Shown: one piece after another, positions 26,731 through 35,184 of the stretch
Numbering within the stretch: the first letter of the stretch is position 1
How the letters are laid out: every line of letters starts with the position of its first letter
Source of the DNA: JAMOAW01 sp039908535
Lineage (GTDB): Bacteria > Pseudomonadota > Magnetococcia > Magnetococcales > JADFZT01
Direction: 5' to 3'
DNA: 64,000 bases
Assembly: GCA_039908535.1 (NCBI GenBank)
Contig: JAMOAW010000026.1
Coordinates: 1 to 64,000 of the forward strand
Notes under the pieces: model-generated
The model's input: the letters and a program-made list of their open reading frames with translations, nothing else
Told to the model about the DNA's origin: nothing
Database searches by the model: none
Position numbers and translations under genes: made by a program

Positions 26731-27261
26731 ATGCCGCAAACACAAACAACAATCTATGGTTTTGCCGTTAATCCGCAACGCGCAGCAAAAATCATCCGAG
26801 ATAATACACCAACAGATGAAAAAATATTAGGGGTGTTTGTTGGAAAAATGCTGGAACGACAAGTCCCTTGGCAGGTAGACTATCTTTTGTGTACCAACCG
26901 CCGCTACCTCATCGCTCAAATTGAAAATCATACGGAAATTATCATCAGCATTCCGTATGGCAATATTGTAGACTTTGAAACATACGAAATCGAAAGCGAA
27001 AACAACAACGCCGCCATGCGTATTAAAACGGCTCAAACCACTTTCAACTTTATTAAACTAAAAAAATCCAACATGGACGATATTTTAAGATTCGCCTTAG
27101 AAAGAATTGGCGAACAATATATCTCTACTGGAGAAACTCAAAAAGCCCCTTTAGCTGGCCATGAGGAGTTGATCCTCCCTAAAAAAAGTGTCAAAAAAAA
27201 CGATTTCAAACAAAATATCGCGCAATGGTTCACCAAAATACGCACTCTACGACTCAAGTAA
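26731..27261 (+). CDS. Cytoplasmic protein with bacterial PH-like domain
   Basis: 176 residues from the ATG at 26731; the frame upstream is inside repeat D. Residues 30-130 resemble a bacterial PH (YokE/bPH) fold: KILGVFVGKM, YLLCTNRRYLIAQIE, SIPYGNIVDFETYEIE and the ending helix MDDILRFALERIGEQYIS. The C-terminal tail is lysine-rich. It has no signal peptide. The ribosome-binding site is weak, and the native upstream region may have been displaced by the D element that ends 13 bases before the start. Function unknown. Confidence 0.65.
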   Translation: MPQTQTTIYGFAVNPQRAAKIIRDNTPTDEKILGVFVGKMLERQVPWQVDYLLCTNRRYLIAQIENHTEIIISIPYGNIVDFETYEIESENNNAAMRIKTAQTTFNFIKLKKSNMDDILRFALERIGEQYISTGETQKAPLAGHEELILPKKSVKKNDFKQNIAQWFTKIRTLRLK

Positions 27262-27444
27262 TCTGTATATTGCCGATACTGGTATTGTCCATGGCATCCG
27301 CTTCCAAATGATCCATACCAAAATAGCCCACCCCCGATCAAATAGATGCGGAAAACCCTCATTGTAAGAGACATTTCCCATACCAAAAGCCGCCCCACCA
27401 ACCTTGGAGGAGGTCACAGAATAGGATGAGGATAGATCAGACAT
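27247..27444 (-). CDS. Short unknown ORF, possibly frameshifted
   Basis: 65 codons from an ATG at 27444 with a strong AAGGAG 9 bases upstream, so translation initiation looks real. It begins MSDLSSSYSVTSSKVGG, continues AAFGMGNVSYNEGFPHLFDRG, and then turns Trp/Ile-rich and overlaps the convergent PH-like gene. In another frame the same stretch reads VGYFGMDHLEADAMDNTSIG and stops at 27254, which looks more protein-like, so a frameshift near 27320 is possible. I do not recognise the family. It is the next gene after larE on the same strand. Confidence 0.4.
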   Translation of the reverse strand: MSDLSSSYSVTSSKVGGAAFGMGNVSYNEGFPHLFDRGWAILVWIIWKRMPWTIPVSAIYRLLES

Positions 27445-27490
27445 GGCTACTTTCTCCTTGGTGATTGAATTCACAATTGCAACGGGTTAA

Positions 27491-27644
27491 AAACATAATG
27501 CCCTGCGGGCAAAAAAATCAAAACCCTGGGGGATGAATCCCCCAGACTCCCCTCTTTCTTTTAAGAATTAAAAGAAAGAGGGTGGGGGTATTGGGGGACG
27601 GTTTTGGACCCCCAAAGGTCTTGATTTCTATTTTTCCGATACAT
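27491..27644 (+). repeat. Family A repeat, full length; supplies the larE stop codon
   Basis: Left end ATAATGCCCTGCGGGC and right end TATTTTTCCGATACAT. Read on the minus strand, the right end encodes VSEK followed by TAG, which are the last residues and stop of larE. The GGGGGACGG hairpin loop is altered. Confidence 0.9.
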
Positions 27645-28396
27645 CAAGTACACGGTTGAGCTTACCGCTGCGAAATCCCTCCAGATCTAAGGTCACACAC
27701 TTAAAACCCAACGCCAAAAAATCGGTAACAATGCGCTGACGGGTCTGAAAATCTAATAATAAAACAATTTGAGTCTCTGGCACCTCTATGCGGGCGGTAC
27801 TGCCCTGTTTTCGTACACGTAATTCTCCAAATCCCAACCCTTTCAAAACCATTTCAGCCTTTTCTACCATATTCAAGGCGATCATCTCAATCGGATCGCC
27901 ATAGGAGATACGCGAAGATAAACAAGGCGAAGAGGGCTTGTCCCAAGTCACCAATCCCTTACGACGAGAAAGCACACGGATTTCCGCTTTTGTAAACCCC
28001 AATTCCAACAAAGGACTGACCACCTGATACGCCGCTTTCCAACACCACCGCAAACCCTTCGGTGCGAGCCAAGCTGGTCAATCGTTGAAATAAATCGCTT
28101 TTGCAAAAAAAACAACGATCCGCACCATTACGAACAAATCCCTCTATGGCCATTTCACCGCTATCGATAAACCGATGGTTGGCACCCAAGTGCGCAACAA
28201 TGTCCACAACTGTAGACAGATCCGAAGCCGGCATGGTTGGGGAGGTCGTGGTTACCGCAAGATATGCCACACCAGCCTCCACCGTGGCTAAAAGTAAAAA
28301 ACTGCTGTCTACTCCACCAGAAAAGGCTACCAACACCCGACCTAACGCGTGCAAATGGGCATGTAGACGATCATATTTTGCGTCTAATTCATCCAT
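27628..28396 (-). pseudogene. larE: LarE-type ATP-dependent sacrificial sulfur transferase, internally deleted and frameshifted
   Basis: LarE makes the nickel-pincer cofactor precursor by donating sulfur from its own cysteine after ATP activation. The N-terminal half (ATG 28396) has the PP-loop VAFSGGVDSSFLL and CFFCKSDLF. The C-terminal half has VSPLLELGFTKAEIR, TWDKPSSPCLSSRI (catalytic Cys) and VRKQGSTARIEV. Between GFAVVL and AAYQVVSPLLE, near 28030, the usual DGTN.DD..DYRPG segment of roughly 20 residues is missing and the frame changes. Either the gene is dead or the assembly has lost about 60 bases. The last four residues, VSEK, and the stop come from family A. No larB or larC is in the window. 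Confidence 0.8.
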
Positions 28397-28406
28397 ATAT
28401 TTATCC

Positions 28407-28515
28407 AAACATAATGCCCTGCGGGCAAAAAAGAAATCAAAAGGCCAAACCCTGGGGGAATTGGGGGGCGATTCTTGGCCACCCAAGGTCTTGCTTTTTT
28501 ATTTTCCCGTAACAT
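28407..28515 (+). repeat. Family A repeat, short form
   Basis: The left end ATAATGCCCTGCGGGC is followed by CCCTGGGGGAATTGGGGGGCG, i.e. the left palindrome arm joined directly to the right hairpin with the middle ~50 bp missing, ending CCCGTAACAT. It lies between the ATP-grasp gene stop and the larE start. Confidence 0.8.
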
Positions 28516-28572
28516 AAATACAGAATATCACATTCATTCACCCCTCTGCTTAAATTTTATCTTACCGATACA

Positions 28573-29562
28573 TCACATTTTATCCCGCGCAAAATTTACC
28601 AAATACCCCGCCAATGACCACAAAATTAATTTGGAAAACCTCTCCCCAAGCCACATCACATAAGGACCAGGATTACAATCCAATAAAAATACCCGACCAC
28701 CCTCCTCCCGAATCACATCCCAAGCACAAAAATGCAGCCCAAGAAAACGACTGGCACAAACTATCTGGGCCTCCTGCTGGGGATCCAATAAAGACTCCTC
28801 CACCCGCTTGATCCCAACCCGACTGTCTACCTCCCCTGAAAAAATCACCCGCACACACAAAACCACCCGATCCCCAACCACATGCACACGTAAATGCTCC
28901 CCAAAGACCCGCTCTTGTAACAACACTGACGCATAACGCACCCGCTCCAAATACCCCCGATCCGCCACAGAAACCACACGGGTAGATCCAACACCAATCA
29001 TCGGCTTGACCACCACCCCCTGCTCATGCGCCTGCAAAAAGGTTGCAACCCGTTCGGGATCGTTGGTCGTTATGCTCTTGGGAACCAAAAACCCTGCACC
29101 ACGCAATTTTTCATAAAACCAACTTTTGGCATTGTGTTCAGGATAGCCTTTTGTTAACGGATTGACCACCAACCTGCCACAAGCCAATAAACGTTGCATA
29201 AATCCCATGACCGTGGCCTGATTGGCCTGCTCCTGCCAATAACGGCTCCGCCATTGACTCTGCCTCACCCCATCCAAACGACCCGGTAACGCCTCCGGGG
29301 TTTGCACAGCACGACCACGAATATAGATCGCATAAATATCCCCAAATTCTACCCCATCCCATAGAAGCCGCTGCGCTTCCATCCGCACCCGTGATGCCAG
29401 TAAAGGGGGTTTACGCCCACGCCCCAAGTGCAAATCAAAACGCAAGGCAATCCCCCCCTGCCCCGCTACCGCCTCGCCCATCGCCGCCATCTGCTTACTG
29501 GTCGCAGGGCCAAAAAGAGCCACTTTGGGAAACCCCAACGCCCCTTTGATCACCTGGACCAT
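28573..29562 (-). CDS. ATP-grasp (RimK-like) ligase, probably active
   Basis: 329 residues. ATP-grasp features: NAKSWFYEKLRGAGFLVPKS (N-subdomain Lys), VVVKPMIGVGSTRVV (nucleotide Lys and flexible loop, near 200), LLQERVFGEHLRVHVVGD (ligand-binding Glu and Arg), AWDVI, and LLDCNPGPY, where the usual metal-binding ExN reads DxN. Such enzymes form amide bonds between an activated acyl phosphate and an amine (RimK adds Glu; others make peptides or RiPP crosslinks). The substrate is unknown. Its start overlaps the upstream ATP-grasp gene by 13 bases. With that gene and the FHA gene it forms a tight three-gene operon. Confidence 0.8.
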   Translation of the reverse strand: MVQVIKGALGFPKVALFGPATSKQMAAMGEAVAGQGGIALRFDLHLGRGRKPPLLASRVRMEAQRLLWDGVEFGDIYAIYIRGRAVQTPEALPGRLDGVRQSQWRSRYWQEQANQATVMGFMQRLLACGRLVVNPLTKGYPEHNAKSWFYEKLRGAGFLVPKSITTNDPERVATFLQAHEQGVVVKPMIGVGSTRVVSVADRGYLERVRYASVLLQERVFGEHLRVHVVGDRVVLCVRVIFSGEVDSRVGIKRVEESLLDPQQEAQIVCASRFLGLHFCAWDVIREEGGRVFLLDCNPGPYVMWLGERFSKLILWSLAGYLVNFARDKM

Positions 29563-30566
29563 TTGCCCCGCTCTAATTCAAATCCCATCCACAACTGGCC
29601 AGAATAAAACAGACCAGATCTCTCTAAAAAACCCTCCCAAAGCGGCTCCTTTGGGGACTCCTCTTCCAGACACCCCCCTAAAAAACGCGCCAAAGGCGCG
29701 ACTAAAAAATTTTGCGCCACCTCCGGCAAAAAAGTAAGATCGGGATCCAGATCCAAATCATATATCCAGGCCCCCTCTTGATTAAAAACCACCGTCACAC
29801 AGGCCCAATCCAGACCAAACTGCCCCGCCAACCGCCCAAACGTCTCCACCAAGGGTCCACAGGCCAACGACCGAAACCGCTCCAAACGCTCCCGGTCTGG
29901 TTCCAATTGTGGGGGCCAAACCTCTAAACACAACCACGGCCTCCCACCCAATAAATAGACCAACCCCAACGCCCCTGGCTGAATTTGCGCCAGCAAAACC
30001 GGCTCTCGATTCGGATGAACCAGCTCGTGCCGCTGCTGTTGCCCAAACCGATGCCACGCCGATCGACCCGTTACCGGTCGCCAAACCCCACCCTCAACAC
30101 CCCGCGCATCGTTGGTGCAAACCAACTGTGGCACCAAAAAGCCCCGATCCCGAACCGACTCCAAAAGATCAAACAGACAAAATCGATCCAAAAAATCGAC
30201 AGAATCATTCACCACCCGCACCCCACGCCGCCTCAACTCCGCCAATAGGCTATAAAACACGCTAAAACGATTCTGTTCCACAACATAATCCAAATGCCAT
30301 GCAGCAAAATCCACATCCACCCCAGAATTGGGAAGCACTGGATTTTGATAAAAAAAACCCCGTACAAAAACCATATCCAGCTGGGTCAAATCCACCCCAG
30401 CCAAATAAAGACCCTCAGCCCCTAAAAAAAATCCCTCCGGCACTGGATCCAAAGAAAAAAACAAAAACTCGGCCAATTGCTGTTCCTCAAGGTAGGCCCC
30501 TAACCGTTGCGTAAATCGATCTCCATTTGAAAAAATACCGACTTTTCTGCCTAAGTGCCGCTCCAT
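29550..30566 (-). CDS. Degenerate ATP-grasp-like protein, partner of the next gene
   Basis: 338 residues with the same overall plan as the downstream ligase: NDSVDFLDRFCLFDLLESV, RGFLVPQLVCTND, LLAQIQPGALGLVYLLGG, DWACVTVVF. The nucleotide-binding stretch reads VWRPVTGRSAW where VVVKP is expected, so the Lys is replaced by Arg, and the metal site reads YDLDLDPD instead of ExN. It is likely catalytically weak or dead, possibly a regulatory or substrate-binding half of a heteromer. It starts one base before the FHA gene stop ends, so the two are translationally coupled. The family is assigned by shape and pairing, not by strong motifs. Confidence 0.6.
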   Translation of the reverse strand: MERHLGRKVGIFSNGDRFTQRLGAYLEEQQLAEFLFFSLDPVPEGFFLGAEGLYLAGVDLTQLDMVFVRGFFYQNPVLPNSGVDVDFAAWHLDYVVEQNRFSVFYSLLAELRRRGVRVVNDSVDFLDRFCLFDLLESVRDRGFLVPQLVCTNDARGVEGGVWRPVTGRSAWHRFGQQQRHELVHPNREPVLLAQIQPGALGLVYLLGGRPWLCLEVWPPQLEPDRERLERFRSLACGPLVETFGRLAGQFGLDWACVTVVFNQEGAWIYDLDLDPDLTFLPEVAQNFLVAPLARFLGGCLEEESPKEPLWEGFLERSGLFYSGQLWMGFELERGKWSR

Positions 30567-31832
30567 TCAGCGCGTATAATCCTTCCATTGACTCATCAAG
30601 GTTAAATCTTCGGTATCCACAACCGAAACCATACGTTCAAAAAAGGGATAACGAACGCTCAAGACCAAATGATTTTTTGGATCCCGCTTGCTTAAAATAA
30701 ATCGGTCCCGAACCTGTTGAAAGGCTTGCAAATCCTCAAGGGTGGGCTTCACAACCGCCTGTGGAGAAGGGTCTGGAAACCGTTGGCGAAATCTTTTAAT
30801 AACCAAAATATCGGCAGCCAATGACAACAACTTTTCAACCTCATCCGCACCAGCCACACGCTCCAAACCAGCCAATTGCAACGCTTGCGTCTCTCTTAAC
30901 GCCTCCGCCAGCATGACCTCAACCCCCTCTAATTTGCCTTCACGAAAGGCCAACTCCAGACCCCTTTCGACCCGATAAAACACCAATTGCGCCAAAAGTC
31001 CACGCAATTGCACATGATTCGGAAATTGGGCTTTATCCGCACCCACCGCCGTCAACAGATCACCCAAAAAAACCAACTGCCCTTGCAATTGCAAATTAGA
31101 AAAACGCCGTGGTAAATCTTCATAGTTGGCGACAAAATCGCCAACCGCCTGTCGATGAAGGTAAAATTGACGCTCTCCGGCCAGCACGCTTGTCCGCAGA
31201 TAAAAGGTCGCTACCCCCACCGCAACCAAAATACCAACACAGGCCATCACCCCATAACGAAACCAAGAAGATCCAAAGAACTTCTCTTTGAAACCCAACG
31301 GTTCCATCATCTCAACCTGATGCTCTTGTTCGGCCATTTCCAATACTTCAGCGGCCCGCACCCCCATATCGCCCGTGGCATCCAATGAAAGAGTAGCCAC
31401 TCCGCCACTTAATAAATCTATTTTGTCAAAATTATCCGGCTTTTGATAAATAAAATAAAAAGAGAGCACACCAATTCGCACCCGATCCCGCTCCTTCAAA
31501 GCACCCCAGGTAATACGCGACTCATTGACCCACACGCCATTAGTCGAATTTAAATCTTCAATATACCACTTGCCTCCTTGTGGAAAAATACGCGCATGCG
31601 AACGGGAAACCCCTTCAGCCGACAGGCAAACGCTGTTATCGGTGGAACGCCCAATGGTCACCGGTTCCCGTTCCAGATCGATCCGCAACTCTTTTCCATC
31701 GGCTAAAGAGGGGCTACTCCCCACAGAGTGCAGTTGTGCTTTGGGAGGCATCTGCATGCCATCCGCTGAAAATTCGGCGTAAGGATGCAGATTTTTTGCG
31801 GTTAGGGTAATTTCTTCTTCCTCGGTTTCCAA
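30567..31832 (-). CDS. FHA-domain membrane protein
   Basis: 421 residues. The cytoplasmic FHA domain is at about 50-130 (VTIGRSTDNSVCLS, GVSRSHARI, IEDLNSTNGVWVN, all phosphothreonine-pocket motifs). An acidic linker follows, then one TM helix near 198-218 (YGVMACVGILVAVGVATFYL) and a ~200-residue helical, presumably periplasmic, C-terminal domain I do not recognise. FHA domains read phospho-Thr, but no Ser/Thr kinase is in the window. It is the first gene of the operon with the two ATP-grasp proteins, which suggests it recruits or regulates them at the membrane. Confidence 0.85.
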   Translation of the reverse strand: METEEEEITLTAKNLHPYAEFSADGMQMPPKAQLHSVGSSPSLADGKELRIDLEREPVTIGRSTDNSVCLSAEGVSRSHARIFPQGGKWYIEDLNSTNGVWVNESRITWGALKERDRVRIGVLSFYFIYQKPDNFDKIDLLSGGVATLSLDATGDMGVRAAEVLEMAEQEHQVEMMEPLGFKEKFFGSSWFRYGVMACVGILVAVGVATFYLRTSVLAGERQFYLHRQAVGDFVANYEDLPRRFSNLQLQGQLVFLGDLLTAVGADKAQFPNHVQLRGLLAQLVFYRVERGLELAFREGKLEGVEVMLAEALRETQALQLAGLERVAGADEVEKLLSLAADILVIKRFRQRFPDPSPQAVVKPTLEDLQAFQQVRDRFILSKRDPKNHLVLSVRYPFFERMVSVVDTEDLTLMSQWKDYTR

Positions 31833-31855
31833 TCGTTATCCACTCCAAGTCAAGA

Positions 31856-32017
31856 ACAGGATGCCCTGCGGGCAAAAATTTAAAATCAAAGACAAAACCT
31901 TGGGGGATGAATCACCCAAACCCCCTCTTTTTTTTAAGAATTGAAAAAGAAGGGTGGGGGGAATTGGGGGGCGGTTCTGGGCCCCCCAAGGTCTTGATTG
32001 TTATTTTTCCGATACAT
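31856..32017 (+). repeat. Family A repeat, full length
   Basis: GGATGCCCTGCGGGC to CCGATACAT with all blocks (the hairpin loop reads TTCTGGG). It lies between the ABC exporter stop and the FHA gene start, separating these two minus-strand units; its hairpins may end the pyrF-ABC transcript. Confidence 0.9.
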
Positions 32018-32033
32018 ACATGAACAGCAAATT

Positions 32034-35000
32034 TTATTTGAGTGGAGGGAGATCAAACTGTCGGGCAGCAAAATGGTAATAGAGCCCTTCATAACCCATT
32101 TGCCGCACATATTCGGGATCAATCAACTCCTGATGCCGCCCCTTTTCCGCCACTTTACCATCTTTAATATAACAAATGTAATCCGAATGAAGAATAGTGG
32201 TCAAGCGATGCGCAATGGTAACCGATGTGCGTCCAACCAAAACACGATTGATATTTTGTTGCACGAGTGCTTCGGTTTCATTATCCAAGGAGCTGGTGGC
32301 TTCGTCAAAGATCATTATTTTAGGACGTCTATAAAGAGCGCGGGCTATGCAAATGCGCTGCCGCTGCCCTCCAGAAAGCCCAACCCCTTTCTCCCCAATG
32401 GGGGTTTGATACCCCAAAGGTAAATTCAAAATAAACTCATCCGCCATCACCAAACGCGCCGCCTCCACGACCGCAATCATATCTGGTTCCACATCGCCCA
32501 GGGCGATATTTTCGGCCACTGTCCCGGAAAACAAAAAGGCATCCTGCTGGCGAATATCTTTACCATCTATGGTACACTGTCCACCCAACTCCGATGGTTT
32601 ATTAAATCCCAAAATCATTTTGGCAATGGTGCTTTTTCCACATCCTGCCGGGCCAACCAGGGCCACCCGATCCCCAGGTTCGATGGTTAAATCCAAGCCT
32701 TTCAGCACCTGGGACTCATTGCCAGAGCTGACATAGCTAAAATAGACATTTTCAAACCGAATGCGTCCCCGCACCTCCTCCCCAAAAATGGTGGGCATCG
32801 CGTCAGGAGAGACCACCGCTTTTTGCTCTGGCTCCACATGCAAAATTTCCATCACCCGTTCAATGGCAATGCGCACCTCTTGGGAGCTGTTCCACAACTG
32901 CACCACCTGAAAAACCGGTCCCATCACCAATCCCAACAACATTTGAAACCCCATCAACTCGCCGATGGTCATCTCCCCCTCAATCACCAGATGCGCCCCT
33001 AGCCAAAGAATCGTAACCGTAGAGGCCAATTGCACCAACTGGTTGAGACTATTGGAGGTTAAACTTATTTTTTGAATCTCATACCCCTGGTTGACATGAT
33101 CAACAAACACCTCCTCCCAACGGGAGCGGGCCATATATTCATTGGCGGTGGCCTTGAGATATTCAATACCGTTAAGAGATTCAATTAACAACGATTGGGA
33201 TTTGGCACCGGTGACAAACAGCTCTTGGGACAACGCCTTGATACGTGGGGCATAATAAAGGGTAATGCCCGCATTCACCGGAATAAACAAACAAGCCACC
33301 CCCGCCAAAAAGGGGTTATACCCCACCATCATCAACAGGTAAACAATAATCATCAAAAAACTCAAAAAAACCGTAATGGTAGAGCCAGCCAATATGGCAC
33401 GAATCTTACGATTTTCCCCAAACCGGGCCAAAATCTCCCCTTTTTCGCGACTCATAAAAAAGGCCATAGGCAGACTCAAAACATGCCGATAAAACTCCGA
33501 CATTAAACGCATATCAATACGCGCCGTGGTATGGGCCAAAAGCAAACTTTGCGCAACGGTGATCACCGTGCGAAAAAACATCACCAAAACCATCCCACCC
33601 AACATCATATTCAACAAAGCCACATCCTTATGAACCACCACGGTATCAACGATGGTCTGCACAAACAATGGCGAGGCCAACATTAATATATTTAAAACCA
33701 TAGAACCAAGCAGCGCATCGATAAAATATTTGCGGAAGGGCAAAATATATTTTAAAAAATGGAACAAAGGCTTGATCGGGGCGTCGGTTTGTGCAAACGC
33801 CTGTGTCGGCGACAGGGCAATAAACACCCCCTTTTGTGACCCTTGTACCTCCCCTGCCACCCGCGCCTCTGTCCAACCCTCTACAAATTGGGCCTGGGAA
33901 AGCTCGACAATGCCCTGCCCTGGATCTGCCAGCCAAACCTTCTCACCCTCAACCCGAAACAAAACCGCATAATGATATCCCTCCCAACCAATAATACCGG
34001 GCAGTTGCACCTTGTCCAACTCGGCAAAATCCAACGCATGGGCGCGGGCTGCAAAACCCAATTGCTCACCCGCCAATAAAATGGCCCTGGGGGCAATCGA
34101 CTCTGAAGTGAGATTGGTCAACGCCACCATCTGACCCAACGAAAAATTTTTGCCATAAAAGTTGGCAATCATCGTCAGACAGGCGGCCGCCGCCGCATTT
34201 TCATGACGCTGGAGAACCAATGGAAAACGATCTAAACCCGCTTTGGCCTCCACCTCAGTGCGCAGCAAATGGGCATATTCCTCTTCATCCACCCCCGCGC
34301 TCAGTCGCATGCGTTGATCCACCCCCTCCACCCGCTGCCGCCGTTCCAACTCCTGCTCTTCCAAATGGCCTAAACGGACCACCTGCTGACGCAATTGTTC
34401 ATAAAGAGCAGGATTAATCTGTAAAATCTGCGCCACCTCCTTCTCCCGAATCACCAACACCGTCAGGTTGGAAACCGCCAAGGCCGAATGGGGTTGACCC
34501 AGGTGAGCGTTTACAGGCAACGCCCCCCCCATGCCAATGAGAGCTCCGCGCCCAAGACGATCCAAAATCATCGGTTCGCCCTGTAAAGGTTGGCGCATCA
34601 AATCCACTTCACCCCTTTCAATACAATAAAGCCTTGGATCCAACTGCCCCTGCTGAAAAACAAAGTGACCCTTGGCAATCTCTTTAATGCCAATGGCGTG
34701 AAGAATTTCGGCAAACTGATCGGGACGATAAGAGCCTCCCCCCAACAAACCCCGCAGCCGACGACTCAAGGTGATATACCCCACCTCCCGCTTAAAATGG
34801 GTCTCTAAATCTTCCCGTTCTTCCAAAATTTGCCGAACAGGGCGGGCGGGCAAAAAAAATAAAATGGCGGGTTCAATAATTTCAATCGTTTGTGTCCACA
34901 CCCCAGGCCGCAACAAAGAGAGCTCCCCAAAACTGACATCCTTCTCCATCACCCCCAGACTCACCCGTTTTCCATCGGATAACTCTTTAAGGCGCACCCG

Positions 35001-35180
35001 TCCAGAGTAAAGATAATACATCCCGGTCATCTCACTCCCTTGACGCACCAACACCTCCCCTGGTCGAAAAGAGCGCATCTCCAATAGGGTATGAAACAAC
35101 GCCTTATCCGACTCGCTTAATAGGCTAAATAGAATATGGGATTCAAGTAAATAACGGGTTGCTTCCTGTACCGTACTCAT
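32034..35180 (-). CDS. Cyclic-nucleotide-binding / C39-like / ABC exporter with a shortened ATPase domain
   Basis: 1048 residues. Two cNMP-binding-like domains (about 15-130 and 160-280), then a C39-peptidase-like domain (about 325-450) whose catalytic Cys is missing (LQRHENAAAAACLTMIANF where a DCG is usual). Six TM helices span about 480-740, followed by an ATPase domain: Walker A GPAGCGKSTIAK, LSGGQRQRICIARAL, Walker B IMIFDEATSSLD, IAHRL. Between IDGKDIRQ and QDAFLFSGTV about 15 residues normally preceding the Q-loop are absent, in frame. Such exporters move peptides or proteins across the inner membrane; the inactive C39 domain would bind rather than cleave cargo. AAGGTGA 5 bases before the ATG at 35180. 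It starts 4 bases after the pyrF stop. Confidence 0.86.
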   Translation of the reverse strand: MSTVQEATRYLLESHILFSLLSESDKALFHTLLEMRSFRPGEVLVRQGSEMTGMYYLYSGRVRLKELSDGKRVSLGVMEKDVSFGELSLLRPGVWTQTIEIIEPAILFFLPARPVRQILEEREDLETHFKREVGYITLSRRLRGLLGGGSYRPDQFAEILHAIGIKEIAKGHFVFQQGQLDPRLYCIERGEVDLMRQPLQGEPMILDRLGRGALIGMGGALPVNAHLGQPHSALAVSNLTVLVIREKEVAQILQINPALYEQLRQQVVRLGHLEEQELERRQRVEGVDQRMRLSAGVDEEEYAHLLRTEVEAKAGLDRFPLVLQRHENAAAAACLTMIANFYGKNFSLGQMVALTNLTSESIAPRAILLAGEQLGFAARAHALDFAELDKVQLPGIIGWEGYHYAVLFRVEGEKVWLADPGQGIVELSQAQFVEGWTEARVAGEVQGSQKGVFIALSPTQAFAQTDAPIKPLFHFLKYILPFRKYFIDALLGSMVLNILMLASPLFVQTIVDTVVVHKDVALLNMMLGGMVLVMFFRTVITVAQSLLLAHTTARIDMRLMSEFYRHVLSLPMAFFMSREKGEILARFGENRKIRAILAGSTITVFLSFLMIIVYLLMMVGYNPFLAGVACLFIPVNAGITLYYAPRIKALSQELFVTGAKSQSLLIESLNGIEYLKATANEYMARSRWEEVFVDHVNQGYEIQKISLTSNSLNQLVQLASTVTILWLGAHLVIEGEMTIGELMGFQMLLGLVMGPVFQVVQLWNSSQEVRIAIERVMEILHVEPEQKAVVSPDAMPTIFGEEVRGRIRFENVYFSYVSSGNESQVLKGLDLTIEPGDRVALVGPAGCGKSTIAKMILGFNKPSELGGQCTIDGKDIRQQDAFLFSGTVAENIALGDVEPDMIAVVEAARLVMADEFILNLPLGYQTPIGEKGVGLSGGQRQRICIARALYRRPKIMIFDEATSSLDNETEALVQQNINRVLVGRTSVTIAHRLTTILHSDYICYIKDGKVAEKGRHQELIDPEYVRQMGYEGLYYHFAARQFDLPPLK

Positions 35181-35184
35181 AAGG

